Source: Rhizobium sullae (lineage in GTDB: Bacteria; Pseudomonadota; Alphaproteobacteria; Rhizobiales; Rhizobiaceae). From it: 43,837 nucleotides of DNA. Position 1 is the stretch's first letter. Every line of letters starts with the position of its first letter. Of this stretch, positions 7,809-15,518 are shown piece after piece. The position numbers and the translations under genes are program-made. The stretch lies in assembly GCF_900169785.1 (NCBI RefSeq), contig NZ_FWER01000061.1, positions 39,266-83,102 of the forward strand, given 5' to 3'. The notes under the pieces were generated by a model. It was not told where the DNA came from. It worked only from the letters and a program-made list of their open reading frames with translations, and did not search any database.

Positions 7809-8552
7809 ATGATCTTGCGTGGCATAGCGGGTCTGATCGCGACCCTCGTCCTGTGGACGGCGATCGTAGTCATCTTCAACATCCCAACCTTTCTGCTGCC
7901 GGGGCCGATTGAGGTTTTTGGCCGTCTCCTATTCCTGTTCGAGAACGCCAAGCTCATCCGGCATATCGGCGTTACGCTCTTGGAGATCGTCGCGGGCTTC
8001 GTGATCGGAACGGTGGTCGGCATTCTTGCCGGCGTCGTTTTTGCGCGGCTGCCCCGCGTCGAACGCTTTGCCACGCCGCTCATCCTGCTTCTGCAGACCG
8101 CGCCGAAGATCGCGATCGCCCCCCTACTGCTACTGTGGCTGGGGATCGGGCCGACGCCGAAGATCGTGCTGATCGCGATCGTCACCTTCTTCCCCGTGAT
8201 GGCCGGCATGGTCACCGGCTTGCGTTACGGGGAGGGCAGTTTCCGCGATCTCGCGGCGGTGCTGAAGCTCAGCCCGTGGCAGAGTTTCTGGCATATCGAG
8301 CTGCCGTCCGCACTTCCGGCGGTTCTTGCTGGCATGGCGGTTGCCACGACGCTCGCGATGACCGCTGCGGTCATCGGCGAACTGATGGGCGCCAACGAGG
8401 GCATTGGTTATCTGTTGTCCTCCGGCCAGGAGAACAGTGATACGGCCGTCGTCATCGGCATGGTCCTGCTGCTATCGCTGATCGGCTGGGCCTTCTATGA
8501 GGTTATCGAATTCGTCCGCCGCCGCTCGCTCGGCCGCTTCCAGCTTTCCTGA
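7809..8552 (+). CDS. ABC transporter permease, system 1 (second of two)
   Basis: A 247-residue membrane protein with about six hydrophobic helices, of the same family as the first permease and with a similar core (LLLQTAPKIAIAPLLLLWLG here, VILQTAPKIALAPLFIVWFG there). It starts 4 bases after the binding-protein gene. Two non-identical permeases with one ATPase and one binding protein suggest a heterodimeric channel; alternatively this one serves a separate importer that borrows the ATPase. Confidence 0.9.
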   Translation: MILRGIAGLIATLVLWTAIVVIFNIPTFLLPGPIEVFGRLLFLFENAKLIRHIGVTLLEIVAGFVIGTVVGILAGVVFARLPRVERFATPLILLLQTAPKIAIAPLLLLWLGIGPTPKIVLIAIVTFFPVMAGMVTGLRYGEGSFRDLAAVLKLSPWQSFWHIELPSALPAVLAGMAVATTLAMTAAVIGELMGANEGIGYLLSSGQENSDTAVVIGMVLLLSLIGWAFYEVIEFVRRRSLGRFQLS

Positions 8553-8562
8553 GCCGGAAACG

Positions 8563-9750
8563 ATGGCGCGCGTCTTCCTCTGCGTTCTCGATTCCGTCGG
8601 CTGCGGCGGCGCACCGGATGCGGCGCGTTACGGCGACGAAGGGTCAAATACCCTGCTGCATATCGCCGAGGCTTGCGCCGCCGGTCGCGCGGACGAGGGA
8701 CGCAGCGGGCTGCTCAAAGTTCCGAACCTCGACGTATTGGGATTGGGCGCTGCGATTCAACTTGCATCGGGCAAACCGGCGCCCGGTCTCGGCGCCGTGC
8801 CGACCGGCCGCTGGGGAGCGGCTGAGGAAATCTCCGCCGGCAAGGACACCCAATCCGGCCACTGGGAACTGGCCGGCGTGCCTGTCATCCGCGACTGGCA
8901 CTATTTTTCGCGTATCATCCCGGCCTTTCCGGCGGACCTGATGGCGGATCTGATCGCCCGCTCGGGTATTGACGGCACGCTCGCCGATTGCCATGCCTCC
9001 GGTACGGAGGTGCTCGACCGGTTCGGTGCCGAACACATCGCGACCGGCAGGCCGATCGTTTACACTTCGGCCGACAGCGTCGTGCAGATCGCCGCCCATG
9101 AAACCCATTTCGGGCTCGATCGACTGCTTGAAACATGCCGCGTCGCCGCCGACATCTTTCACCCGCTGAATGTCGGCCGGATCATCGCAAGGCCGTTCAT
9201 CGGTGAGAAGCCGGGGGAGTTCATCCGCACAGCCAATCGCCGGGATTTCGCCATCGCCCCGCCGGACGGCACGATCTGTGACCGGGTCGTCGCGGCAGGC
9301 GGTGCCGTTCATGCGGTTGGCAAGATCGGCGATATCTTTGCCTATAAGGGTATCACCGATGTTTCCAAGGGCAAGGACGACATGGCGCTGTTCGATCATG
9401 TCCTCGCGGGGTGCGACCGGGCGCGGCCAGGCGACCTCGTCTTCGCGAATTTCATCGAGTTCGACAGTCTCTGGGGCCATCGCCGCGACGTTTCGGGCTA
9501 TGCCCGCGCGCTCGAAACCTTCGACACTCGCCTGCCGGAACTGACAGGGCGCCTGCGTAGCGATGATCTCTTGATCATCACTGCCGACCATGGCAACGAC
9601 CCGACCTGGGCGGGCACAGATCACACCCGTGAGCGGGTGCCGGTGCTGGCGACCGGGCCAGGCATAGAACCCGCAGAGCTGGGTATCTGCGGGTTTGATC
9701 ATGTGGCGGAGATGGTCGCGGCGCATCTCGCGCTGCCTGAGTGCCGGTGA
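8563..9750 (+). CDS. deoB: phosphopentomutase
   Basis: A 395-residue metalloenzyme of the alkaline phosphatase superfamily that converts ribose-1-phosphate to ribose-5-phosphate. Family marks: VLDSVGCGGAPDA at the N-terminus (metal Asp10), KDTQSGHWE (94-102, with the phospho-threonine Thr96), FIEFDSLWGHRRD, ADHGND (341-346) and GTDHTRE (351-357). Length is normal for DeoB. It begins 10 bases after the permease with GGAAA before the ATG and ends the operon. It fits directly behind the nucleoside phosphorylase: the sugar phosphate released there is fed to the pentose phosphate pool or PRPP synthesis. Confidence 0.95.
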   Translation: MARVFLCVLDSVGCGGAPDAARYGDEGSNTLLHIAEACAAGRADEGRSGLLKVPNLDVLGLGAAIQLASGKPAPGLGAVPTGRWGAAEEISAGKDTQSGHWELAGVPVIRDWHYFSRIIPAFPADLMADLIARSGIDGTLADCHASGTEVLDRFGAEHIATGRPIVYTSADSVVQIAAHETHFGLDRLLETCRVAADIFHPLNVGRIIARPFIGEKPGEFIRTANRRDFAIAPPDGTICDRVVAAGGAVHAVGKIGDIFAYKGITDVSKGKDDMALFDHVLAGCDRARPGDLVFANFIEFDSLWGHRRDVSGYARALETFDTRLPELTGRLRSDDLLIITADHGNDPTWAGTDHTRERVPVLATGPGIEPAELGICGFDHVAEMVAAHLALPECR

Positions 9751-9799
9751 AAATCCGAAGGACTGACTCCGGCGCCACGCGGTGATCCAGTATCTTTTG

Positions 9800-10693
9800 C
9801 TAGGCGACGGGATGCGGAGAGTCGTGGCGCCCCTGCGCGAGCAGCCAGCGCCCAAATTCCCTTGCGAGGGCGTTTTCGACTCGACCGGGTCGGACATAGG
9901 TAAATCGCGCGCTCAGAGGCTGGAACCCCCATGGCGCCACAAGCTTTCCGTCGGCGATCTCCGACTGTACGAATGCCCAGGCGGTCACAGCGGCGCCAAG
10001 ACCCGCCGTGACAGCCTCAATAAGATAGAAGTTACGTTCGAATGCGAGCTCTCGCCGTGCGGTAGGCAGGAGGATACCCTTATCAGAAGCCCATTTTGTC
10101 CAACCAGCGGCGAATGTCTCGCTATATAGCCGAGGCAGAAGCAGAAGCTCGGGCAGGCTCTCTTCCACGCTGGCCCATAGCTTTGGACTGAGGACCGGGC
10201 CATAGCAATGCTTCAGAAAAGCTTGCGATAGTGTACCGGCATCAGATCTGCCGCTTTCCAGCCGGATCGCCGCATGGACACCTGTCAGTCCGAAATCTGC
10301 CGTCGTGCGCTCTCCCACGATCCGGACGTCAGTGCCCGGACGGCTATCGAGGAAATTGGGCAGGCGGGGAATAAGCCACTTCATGGCGAATGTACCAGGA
10401 CAGGAGATGAGAAGCTGCTGGCAGCTTTCTGCGCCGGGAAGCGAAGCGCCGATTAGGTCGAATGCCGAAGTCAGGGAGGTCGCCAGGCGCTGGCCGCCCT
10501 CCGTCAGTACCAAATGGTGTTTGGGACCGCTCAACAGTGAGGTTCCCAAAAACAGCTCCAGCGACTTGATTTGGCGGCTGACTGCACCGTGTGTGACATT
10601 GAGTTCATTGGCCGCCTGCGTCATCCGCCCCATTCTTGCGAAGGCTTCAAACGCCAGAAGGCTCTTGAACGGTGGCAAGTTCCGCCTCGTCAT
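9800..10693 (-). CDS. LysR-family transcriptional regulator (GcvA-like)
   Basis: A 297-residue LysR protein. The winged helix-turn-helix is at residues 8-66 (LLAFEAFARMGRMTQAANEL, then HGAVSRQIKSLE). A C-terminal effector domain follows, containing AVTAGLGAAVTAW, of the GcvA/AmpR branch. The ATG at 10693 has GGAG upstream; in-frame codons further upstream lack a ribosome site. It is convergent with deoB and divergent from the OMP decarboxylase gene across about 100 bases, the usual layout for a LysR protein and its target. A pyrimidine-pathway metabolite would be a sensible co-inducer. Confidence 0.9.
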   Translation of the reverse strand: MTRRNLPPFKSLLAFEAFARMGRMTQAANELNVTHGAVSRQIKSLELFLGTSLLSGPKHHLVLTEGGQRLATSLTSAFDLIGASLPGAESCQQLLISCPGTFAMKWLIPRLPNFLDSRPGTDVRIVGERTTADFGLTGVHAAIRLESGRSDAGTLSQAFLKHCYGPVLSPKLWASVEESLPELLLLPRLYSETFAAGWTKWASDKGILLPTARRELAFERNFYLIEAVTAGLGAAVTAWAFVQSEIADGKLVAPWGFQPLSARFTYVRPGRVENALAREFGRWLLAQGRHDSPHPVA

Positions 10694-10794
10694 GTGCTCT
10701 CCACTCACATTGCTTACCTGCTTAATCGATTGCCGAAGGCCCCGGAATCTCATTGTCTAACCGCGTTGAGTGACAGGCAAACCCCGGAGCACCT

Positions 10795-11634
10795 ATGGCG
10801 ACCTTTGTTGATAAATTCTTTATGCTGGCGGATCAGAGATCGCCGCTTTGTCTCGGTCTGGACCCGTCGTCGGACCTGCTTCACAGCTGGGGTCTCGACG
10901 ATACTGTCGATGGGCTTCGCCAGTTCTGCGACGTCGTCCTGGAGGCCGCGGGCGACCGCGTCGCGGTGGTCAAACCACAATCCGGCTTCTTCGAGCGGTT
11001 TGGTCCAGTGGGAATGACGGTGATGATGGATGTCATCAAGGCCTGGCGGGAGAGAGGTACGCTGTGCCTGATCGATTGCAAGCGCGGCGATGTTGCCACC
11101 ACCATGGAAGGGTATGCAACGGCGATGCTGGGCCGAGACAGCGCCTTTGGCGGCGACGCAATGACTGTCACGGCCTATCTTGGTTTCAACGCTTTGCGCC
11201 CGGTGTTCAAGAGGGCTTTTTCGAGCGATACATCCATTTTTGTCGTCGTGCATTCGTCAAATCCCGAAGGGCGCTTCCTTCAACATGCGCGCCATGAGGA
11301 TGGCACAGCAGTTGCGGATAGGCTGGCTGATGAAATCACTCGGGCCAACGCTGATTATGGTCAACCTATTGGCCCTATATGCGCCGTGGTAGGGGCCACC
11401 ATCGACGGCTCGGACACCGGCCTTCTTGACCGCCTCCCGACATCGCTTCTGCTCGCTCCGGGAGTTGGGGTTCAGGGAGCCGCGCTCGCCGAAACGAAGC
11501 AGAGGTTTGGCTCCGCCTATCGACGGGCACTTCCCTCGGTCTCTCGTGCCATCCTGCAGAAAGGGCCCGATGTGTCCCGGTTGCGGTCAGAAATCAACCG
11601 TTTCCTCGCCGACGCCCGGCATGGCACCCCATAA
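10795..11634 (+). CDS. pyrF: orotidine 5'-phosphate decarboxylase, type 2
   Basis: A 279-residue TIM-barrel enzyme that turns OMP into UMP. Type 2 members (about 270-280 residues) differ from the shorter E. coli type. Seen: GLDP with Asp23, VVKPQ with Lys60, the catalytic D-x-K-x-x-D array Asp94, Lys96 and Asp99 in DCKRGD, and the phosphate loop APGVGVQG (221-228). The ATG has CCGGAG about 6 bases upstream. It is transcribed away from the LysR gene and ends 25 bases before the convergent second ABC operon. Whether this is the cell's only pyrF or an accessory copy that processes imported or salvaged orotate cannot be told here. Confidence 0.92.
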   Translation: MATFVDKFFMLADQRSPLCLGLDPSSDLLHSWGLDDTVDGLRQFCDVVLEAAGDRVAVVKPQSGFFERFGPVGMTVMMDVIKAWRERGTLCLIDCKRGDVATTMEGYATAMLGRDSAFGGDAMTVTAYLGFNALRPVFKRAFSSDTSIFVVVHSSNPEGRFLQHARHEDGTAVADRLADEITRANADYGQPIGPICAVVGATIDGSDTGLLDRLPTSLLLAPGVGVQGAALAETKQRFGSAYRRALPSVSRAILQKGPDVSRLRSEINRFLADARHGTP

Positions 11635-11658
11635 GCGCGCACGGCCCAGAGGGGACGC

Positions 11659-12432
11659 CTAGCCGCCGATGCCGAAGGTGGCTCCCCGCGTCGCCCAGCC
11701 CGTCATGCGGCTTTCTATGAAGGCGAAGATCATATACATGAGGACGCCCATGAGGGCGATGACGATGAGGCCTGCAAACACAAGCGGGATCCGGAAATTG
11801 GCGGACGCCTGGGTCATCAGTGTTCCGATACCCCGGTTGGAGGCGAGCGTTTCCGAGATGACGGATCCGACAAATGCAAGCGTGATCGAGATCTTCAGCG
11901 ACGCAAACAGGTAAGGCATCGAACGTGGAATGCCGACCTTGCGGACGATATCGAGTTGACTTGCGCCCAGCGAGCGCAAGACGTCGCGCAAGTCTGCCTC
12001 GATTGTCGCGAGACCTGTCGCGACGTTTACCGCAATCGGGAAGAAGCTCAGCATGAACGCGGTGATCACGGCGGGTATGGTGCCTATACCGAACCACACT
12101 ACAAGGATGGGTACGATCGCCACCTTCGGCACAGAGTTGAAGCCGACGAGCAGCGGGTAAAGGCTCGTATAGGCGAGCCTGGATGATCCCACCAGCACGC
12201 CGAGAACCGCCCCGAACCCCACCGCGACGGCGAAGCCGATGACCGTCGTCAGCAGCGTCTGGCTCGAATGAAACCAGATGATATAGGCGTTCTCGTAAAG
12301 GGCCGCTGCGATCATCGTGGGTGATGGCAGGACGAAAGGCGGGATGTCAAAAGCCTTGCAGCCGACCTCCCACAGGACAAGCAGGATAACCGGCAAAGCC
12401 ACAGGACCGACACGTTCCAACATGCTCATCAT
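11659..12432 (-). CDS. ABC transporter permease, system 2
   Basis: A 257-residue membrane protein with about six hydrophobic helices, family BPD_transp_1. The conserved channel stretch reads FNSVPKVAIVPILVVWFGIG, and the coupling loop lies around RSLGASQLDIVRKVGIPRSMPYLF. The ATG overlaps the ATPase stop as ATGA. Gene order on the minus strand is binding protein, ATPase, permease, so this is a complete NMT1-type importer with a single permease, unlike system 1. Confidence 0.92.
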   Translation of the reverse strand: MMSMLERVGPVALPVILLVLWEVGCKAFDIPPFVLPSPTMIAAALYENAYIIWFHSSQTLLTTVIGFAVAVGFGAVLGVLVGSSRLAYTSLYPLLVGFNSVPKVAIVPILVVWFGIGTIPAVITAFMLSFFPIAVNVATGLATIEADLRDVLRSLGASQLDIVRKVGIPRSMPYLFASLKISITLAFVGSVISETLASNRGIGTLMTQASANFRIPLVFAGLIVIALMGVLMYMIFAFIESRMTGWATRGATFGIGG

Positions 12433-13244
12433 GCCTTTCCTGCTGGTTTTGCGGGTGCGATTTCAATCGGCATTCTTTGCGAGCGGATATCTGAGCGCAG
12501 GTCCATGACGCTTTCGTTGAACTCGGGATCCAGGAAGGTCTGCTCGCCTCTCGGCCGGCTGAACGCCGACGTGTTGACCGTCCGAACAATTCGGCCCGGC
12601 CTGTTGGACATGACATGGACGCTGTCCGCGAGATAAAGCGCCTCTCTGAGATCGTGCGTCACCAGAATGGCCGTGAAGTGCCGTTCCAGCCAAATCGCCT
12701 GCAGCACATCCCACAATTCCTCGCGTGTAAATGCATCGAGCGCACCGAAGGGCTCGTCGAGCATCAGTAGGCGCGGCTGGTGGATCAACGATCGGCAGAG
12801 AGATACGCGTTGCTGCATGCCGCCAGAAAGCTGCCACGGATAATGACTTGCGAAACTCTCAAGTCCCACGATCCGCAGAAGATCCATCGCCCGATCAACG
12901 AATTCCTGTTTCTTCGCACGGAACTGATGGCGCTCGGGACGAACGACCTCGAGAGGGAGCAGGACGTTTTCCAATGTCGTCCGCCAGGGCAAAAGATTCG
13001 GATTCTGAAACGCCATTCCGACGATGCTGACCGGGCCTGAGATTTCGTGCTGATCGACCAGAACGGCGCCGGTGGTGACGGGCATCAAGCCCGTCACCAA
13101 TTTCATCAGCGAGGATTTCCCGCACCCGGACGGTCCGACCACCGCCGCGAAGGACCCTTCTTTGACCTTCATATTAAGGCCCGATACTGCCGGCGTCTTC
13201 CCGTAGGAAAGGCTGACGTCAATCAATTCGACGAGATTCTTCAT
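12429..13244 (-). CDS. ABC transporter ATP-binding protein, system 2
   Basis: A 271-residue ATPase of the nitrate/sulfonate/NMT1 class. Walker A GPSGCGKSS, Q-loop FQNPNLLPW, signature LSGGMQQR, Walker B LLMLDEPFGALD and the switch region LVTHDLREA are all intact. It lies between the binding-protein gene (about 75 bases upstream) and the permease, which it overlaps by 4 bases. It should energise import through the adjoining permease. Confidence 0.93.
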   Translation of the reverse strand: MKNLVELIDVSLSYGKTPAVSGLNMKVKEGSFAAVVGPSGCGKSSLMKLVTGLMPVTTGAVLVDQHEISGPVSIVGMAFQNPNLLPWRTTLENVLLPLEVVRPERHQFRAKKQEFVDRAMDLLRIVGLESFASHYPWQLSGGMQQRVSLCRSLIHQPRLLMLDEPFGALDAFTREELWDVLQAIWLERHFTAILVTHDLREALYLADSVHVMSNRPGRIVRTVNTSAFSRPRGEQTFLDPEFNESVMDLRSDIRSQRMPIEIAPAKPAGKA

Positions 13245-13296
13245 CCAGGCCGCCAGGAATGTCGTTTCGGAACGATTGCGAGATGCTGGGAAATGC

Positions 13297-14325
13297 TTAC
13301 TTGGGCGGCATCCGTTCAGCTGACGGCGGGAGGTATTCGGTCGTGTAGATCTTATCGGCAGCGGGCGCAGCGATTTTGTAGACGTCGCTGTTCGTCTTGA
13401 TCGTCAACGCCATGCGGGCTGGGTCTACGTAGCCGAGGCCATTCGTTTCGAAGGAAGGGGATTTCAGAACGCCCTTGTCCATCAGGAATTTCAGGCGTGC
13501 CGCCTCGAGTTTGACGTCATAGAGTGGCTCGATTTCCTTCATCGCCTGCATGCCGGCTTCCGGGTTTTTCAGGAGAGCGATGGTGCCGGCGATCGAGGCC
13601 TTGACGAAACCTTTGATGACGTCCGGGTGCTTGGCGATATAGTCCGGGGTTGCAACCAGCGCGCTGCCGTAAAGGTCGAGCCCATTGTCAGCATAACCGA
13701 GCACGGTGATGTCCTCTTCCGGCACGCCAGCCGAAATGAGGTTGAAGACCGACGTCGAGGAGAAGCCAGAGATCGCATCCACCTGGCCCTGCACCAGCAT
13801 CGTCTCACGCAGGTTCGGCGCCATGGTGACCCAGTTGATCGAGGCCGGGTCGATCTTGTTTGCCTTGGCAAACGCACTGAACATCAGGCGGCTTGAATCG
13901 GCTTCCGGAGCGCCGAGCTTCTTGCCTGCAAGATCTGCCGGCGACTTGATGCCGCTCTTGGCAAGAGCAATGATCGAGTTGGGGGTTTTGTCGAACACCT
14001 GATAAAACGCAATCAGATGACGATCGGGGTTTTCGGCATTGAACCTGATGAGCGCGTTGATGTCAGTGAACCCGATGTCGTAGGCGCCCGCGGCGACCTT
14101 AACGATGGTGTCGCCCGAGCCGTAGCCGCGGTCCATCGTGACGTTCAGCCCATTGGCCTCGAAATCTTTATTTTTAAGTGCCAGGCCCCAGATGGCATGG
14201 TTCCCCTGCAAGGTCCAATCCAGCGAGAACTTCACCGGGGTCAAGTTCTGTGCGATACCGGAAACGGCGGAGCTGACCAGTGTCCCTGCGGCAAGCAGGA
14301 GTGCTGCAATTGCTTTCATCATCAT
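13297..14325 (-). CDS. NMT1/THI5-like ABC substrate-binding protein, system 2
   Basis: A 342-residue periplasmic protein with a signal peptide of about 25 residues (core IAALLLAAGTLVSSAV). The NMT1 pattern is clear: VKFSLDWTLQGNHAIWGLAL, then YDIGFTDINALI and DLAGKKLGAPEADSSR. SLDW-type openings are typical of THI5/ThiY-like proteins that bind pyrimidine thiamine precursors. The first ATG of three in a row is used; AGGGG lies about 6 bases before it, and a GTG lies one codon earlier. It leads the second transporter operon and is divergent from the second XRE regulator, across a double operator. Confidence 0.9.
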   Translation of the reverse strand: MMMKAIAALLLAAGTLVSSAVSGIAQNLTPVKFSLDWTLQGNHAIWGLALKNKDFEANGLNVTMDRGYGSGDTIVKVAAGAYDIGFTDINALIRFNAENPDRHLIAFYQVFDKTPNSIIALAKSGIKSPADLAGKKLGAPEADSSRLMFSAFAKANKIDPASINWVTMAPNLRETMLVQGQVDAISGFSSTSVFNLISAGVPEEDITVLGYADNGLDLYGSALVATPDYIAKHPDVIKGFVKASIAGTIALLKNPEAGMQAMKEIEPLYDVKLEAARLKFLMDKGVLKSPSFETNGLGYVDPARMALTIKTNSDVYKIAAPAADKIYTTEYLPPSAERMPPK

Positions 14326-14356
14326 CACGTTCCCCTTTTTTCGATGTTGCAGAACG

Positions 14357-14419
14357 ATTATCTCAATATTTAGACGCTGTCTATAAAATTTAGACAGCGT
14401 CTATAAAATGAAGTATCGT
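14357..14419. promoter_or_regulatory. face-to-face promoters overlapping the double operator
   Basis: On the plus strand TAGACA (14391-14396), a 17-base spacer and TATCGT (14414-14419) form a candidate promoter for the XRE gene, which would place the transcript start after the ATG at 14408 and so supports the start at 14444. On the minus strand TAGACA (14378-14383), a 15-base spacer and GATAAT (14357-14362) form a candidate promoter for the transporter. Both -35 boxes lie inside the dyads, so a bound protein would block both. Inferred. Confidence 0.4.
14371..14403. promoter_or_regulatory. double dyad operator, type 2: two TAGAC-N3-GTCTA sites
   Basis: TAGACGCTGTCTA (14371-14383) and TAGACAGCGTCTA (14391-14403) are exact reverse complements of each other, 7 bases apart, and each is itself a dyad TAGAC-N3-GTCTA. 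Their start-to-start distance is 20 bases, close to two helix turns, so two dimers could bind on one face. The site lies between the second XRE gene and the transporter operon it diverges from. No copy was noticed near the first XRE gene. Confidence 0.75.
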
Positions 14420-14443
14420 CGTCTCGAGTGGGGAGAATCGCGC

Positions 14444-15346
14444 ATGTCGGAAAAGCGAGCGATGCCGGCGGAGGAGACCAACATACTGAAGGATATCGGC
14501 CAACGGCTGAACGCGTATCGCGTGGGGCACGGTCTGTCTCCTGAAACGCTGGCCGACAAGCTCGGCCTTTCCCGTGCCGCACTTTACCGGGCGGAAAAAG
14601 GTGAGATCCTCAAGATTGAAACCCTCGTTCGCATCAGCCGCGTGCTGGACGTCTCTCTTCCCAATCTCCTGGGAGTCGGTATCGAATATGTCGATACCGC
14701 CTTGGGTTTTTTTGAGCGAATGCGTCAGATTGAGGCCGAGAGCGAGCAGATCATCGGCTTCTTCGGTCCTCTTTCGTATCTCCTAACCTCACCCGCATAT
14801 GACGAGATGCTCGCGCTTGCGATGGATGACCTAAGGTCCAAGGACGACGAGACCACGACTGCTATCGACAGGCTTCTTTCTGTCCTCCGGCAGCGTAAGG
14901 AAGCCTATCAACGCCGTCGCCCCCTCCTGGTCAACCTGATCGCAGCCTCCGAGCTGCGGCGGTTTCTGTCGAATGGGCTGATTGGGCGCGATGATCTCTC
15001 AGCTTCGGACCGGCGAAATCGACAGTCCATGGCCAGATCCGAGGTAAAACACATCATCGAGCTCGTCAAAAAGCCGTCGATCGGCGTTCAGATAGCGGTT
15101 GTGCCCGGCCTTGTTCCGGCAACGAATTTTCAGATCTTTAGGCAGGGGGGGCGCTCTGTCCTTGCGATCAGTCCGTTTCGCCTTGGAGAGCAACCAAACG
15201 TCAGGGTCGGGGTCGGGATCATCACGGCATCGCTCGAAGGCGTGAAACTGCACGAGGAAATTGCCCGGAGGATGTGGGAGAGCGCACTGAAGGGCGAGGA
15301 TGCGATCAATCTCATCGCAAGCATGATGGCTGAAACCCGACATTGA
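14444..15346 (+). CDS. XRE-family transcriptional regulator (type 2 of two paralogues)
   Basis: About 300 residues, similar along its whole length to the regulator at 3.4-4.3 kb. Shared blocks include LGLSRAALYRAEKG in the helix-turn-helix, LPNLLGVGIEYVDTALGFFERMRQ, FFGPLSYLLTSPAYDEML and, near the C-terminus, ATNFQIFRQGGRSVLAISPFRLG. The start at 14444 is chosen because GGGGAGA (14430-14436) lies 7 bases before it; an ATG at 14408 lies inside the promoter and has no ribosome site. It is divergent from the second NMT1-type importer and probably represses it, perhaps responding to the imported compound through the unassigned C-terminal domain. Confidence 0.87.
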   Translation: MSEKRAMPAEETNILKDIGQRLNAYRVGHGLSPETLADKLGLSRAALYRAEKGEILKIETLVRISRVLDVSLPNLLGVGIEYVDTALGFFERMRQIEAESEQIIGFFGPLSYLLTSPAYDEMLALAMDDLRSKDDETTTAIDRLLSVLRQRKEAYQRRRPLLVNLIAASELRRFLSNGLIGRDDLSASDRRNRQSMARSEVKHIIELVKKPSIGVQIAVVPGLVPATNFQIFRQGGRSVLAISPFRLGEQPNVRVGVGIITASLEGVKLHEEIARRMWESALKGEDAINLIASMMAETRH

Positions 15347-15458
15347 AATGTTGCATAGGAGCCGGTTTCTGCAGCTCGCGCGTGAACTTGAACAGTTCCT
15401 CGTCGTCTAGGGTACTCAGGTGGGGGTCGAAGGCCTCATTGTCAAAAGGCCGAACCAC
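15312..15458 (-). CDS. possible small protein downstream of the toxin gene
   Basis: A 48-residue frame on the minus strand, starting at a GTG (15456-15458) with a strong AGGAGG (15464-15469) 5 bases before it. The peptide is acidic in the middle (DDEELFKFTRELQ) and not recognised. It follows the parE-type gene by about 60 bases and its end overlaps the end of the XRE gene on the other strand. It could be a third gene of the toxin-antitoxin operon or a remnant of a longer gene. Confidence 0.35.
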   Translation of the reverse strand: MVRPFDNEAFDPHLSTLDDEELFKFTRELQKPAPMQHFNVGFQPSCLR

Positions 15459-15518
15459 GTCGACCTCCTGTTTTCTGCCGTCAGCTAGCTCTGGCGGTTG
15501 CGGCATTATTTAAGCCGA

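Noticed and set aside
6719..8215. A 498-codon open frame on the minus strand opposite the ABC genes
   Set aside because: It crosses three well-supported plus-strand genes and shows no family features; it is a codon-bias shadow.
8644..9897. A 417-codon minus-strand frame opposite deoB
   Set aside because: It lies opposite the clear phosphopentomutase and has no recognisable domain.
10746..10770. TCTCA ... TTGAG arms in the lysR-pyrF gap as a third type 1 operator
   Set aside because: The arms are 14 bases apart instead of 4 and imperfect; the match is likely chance.
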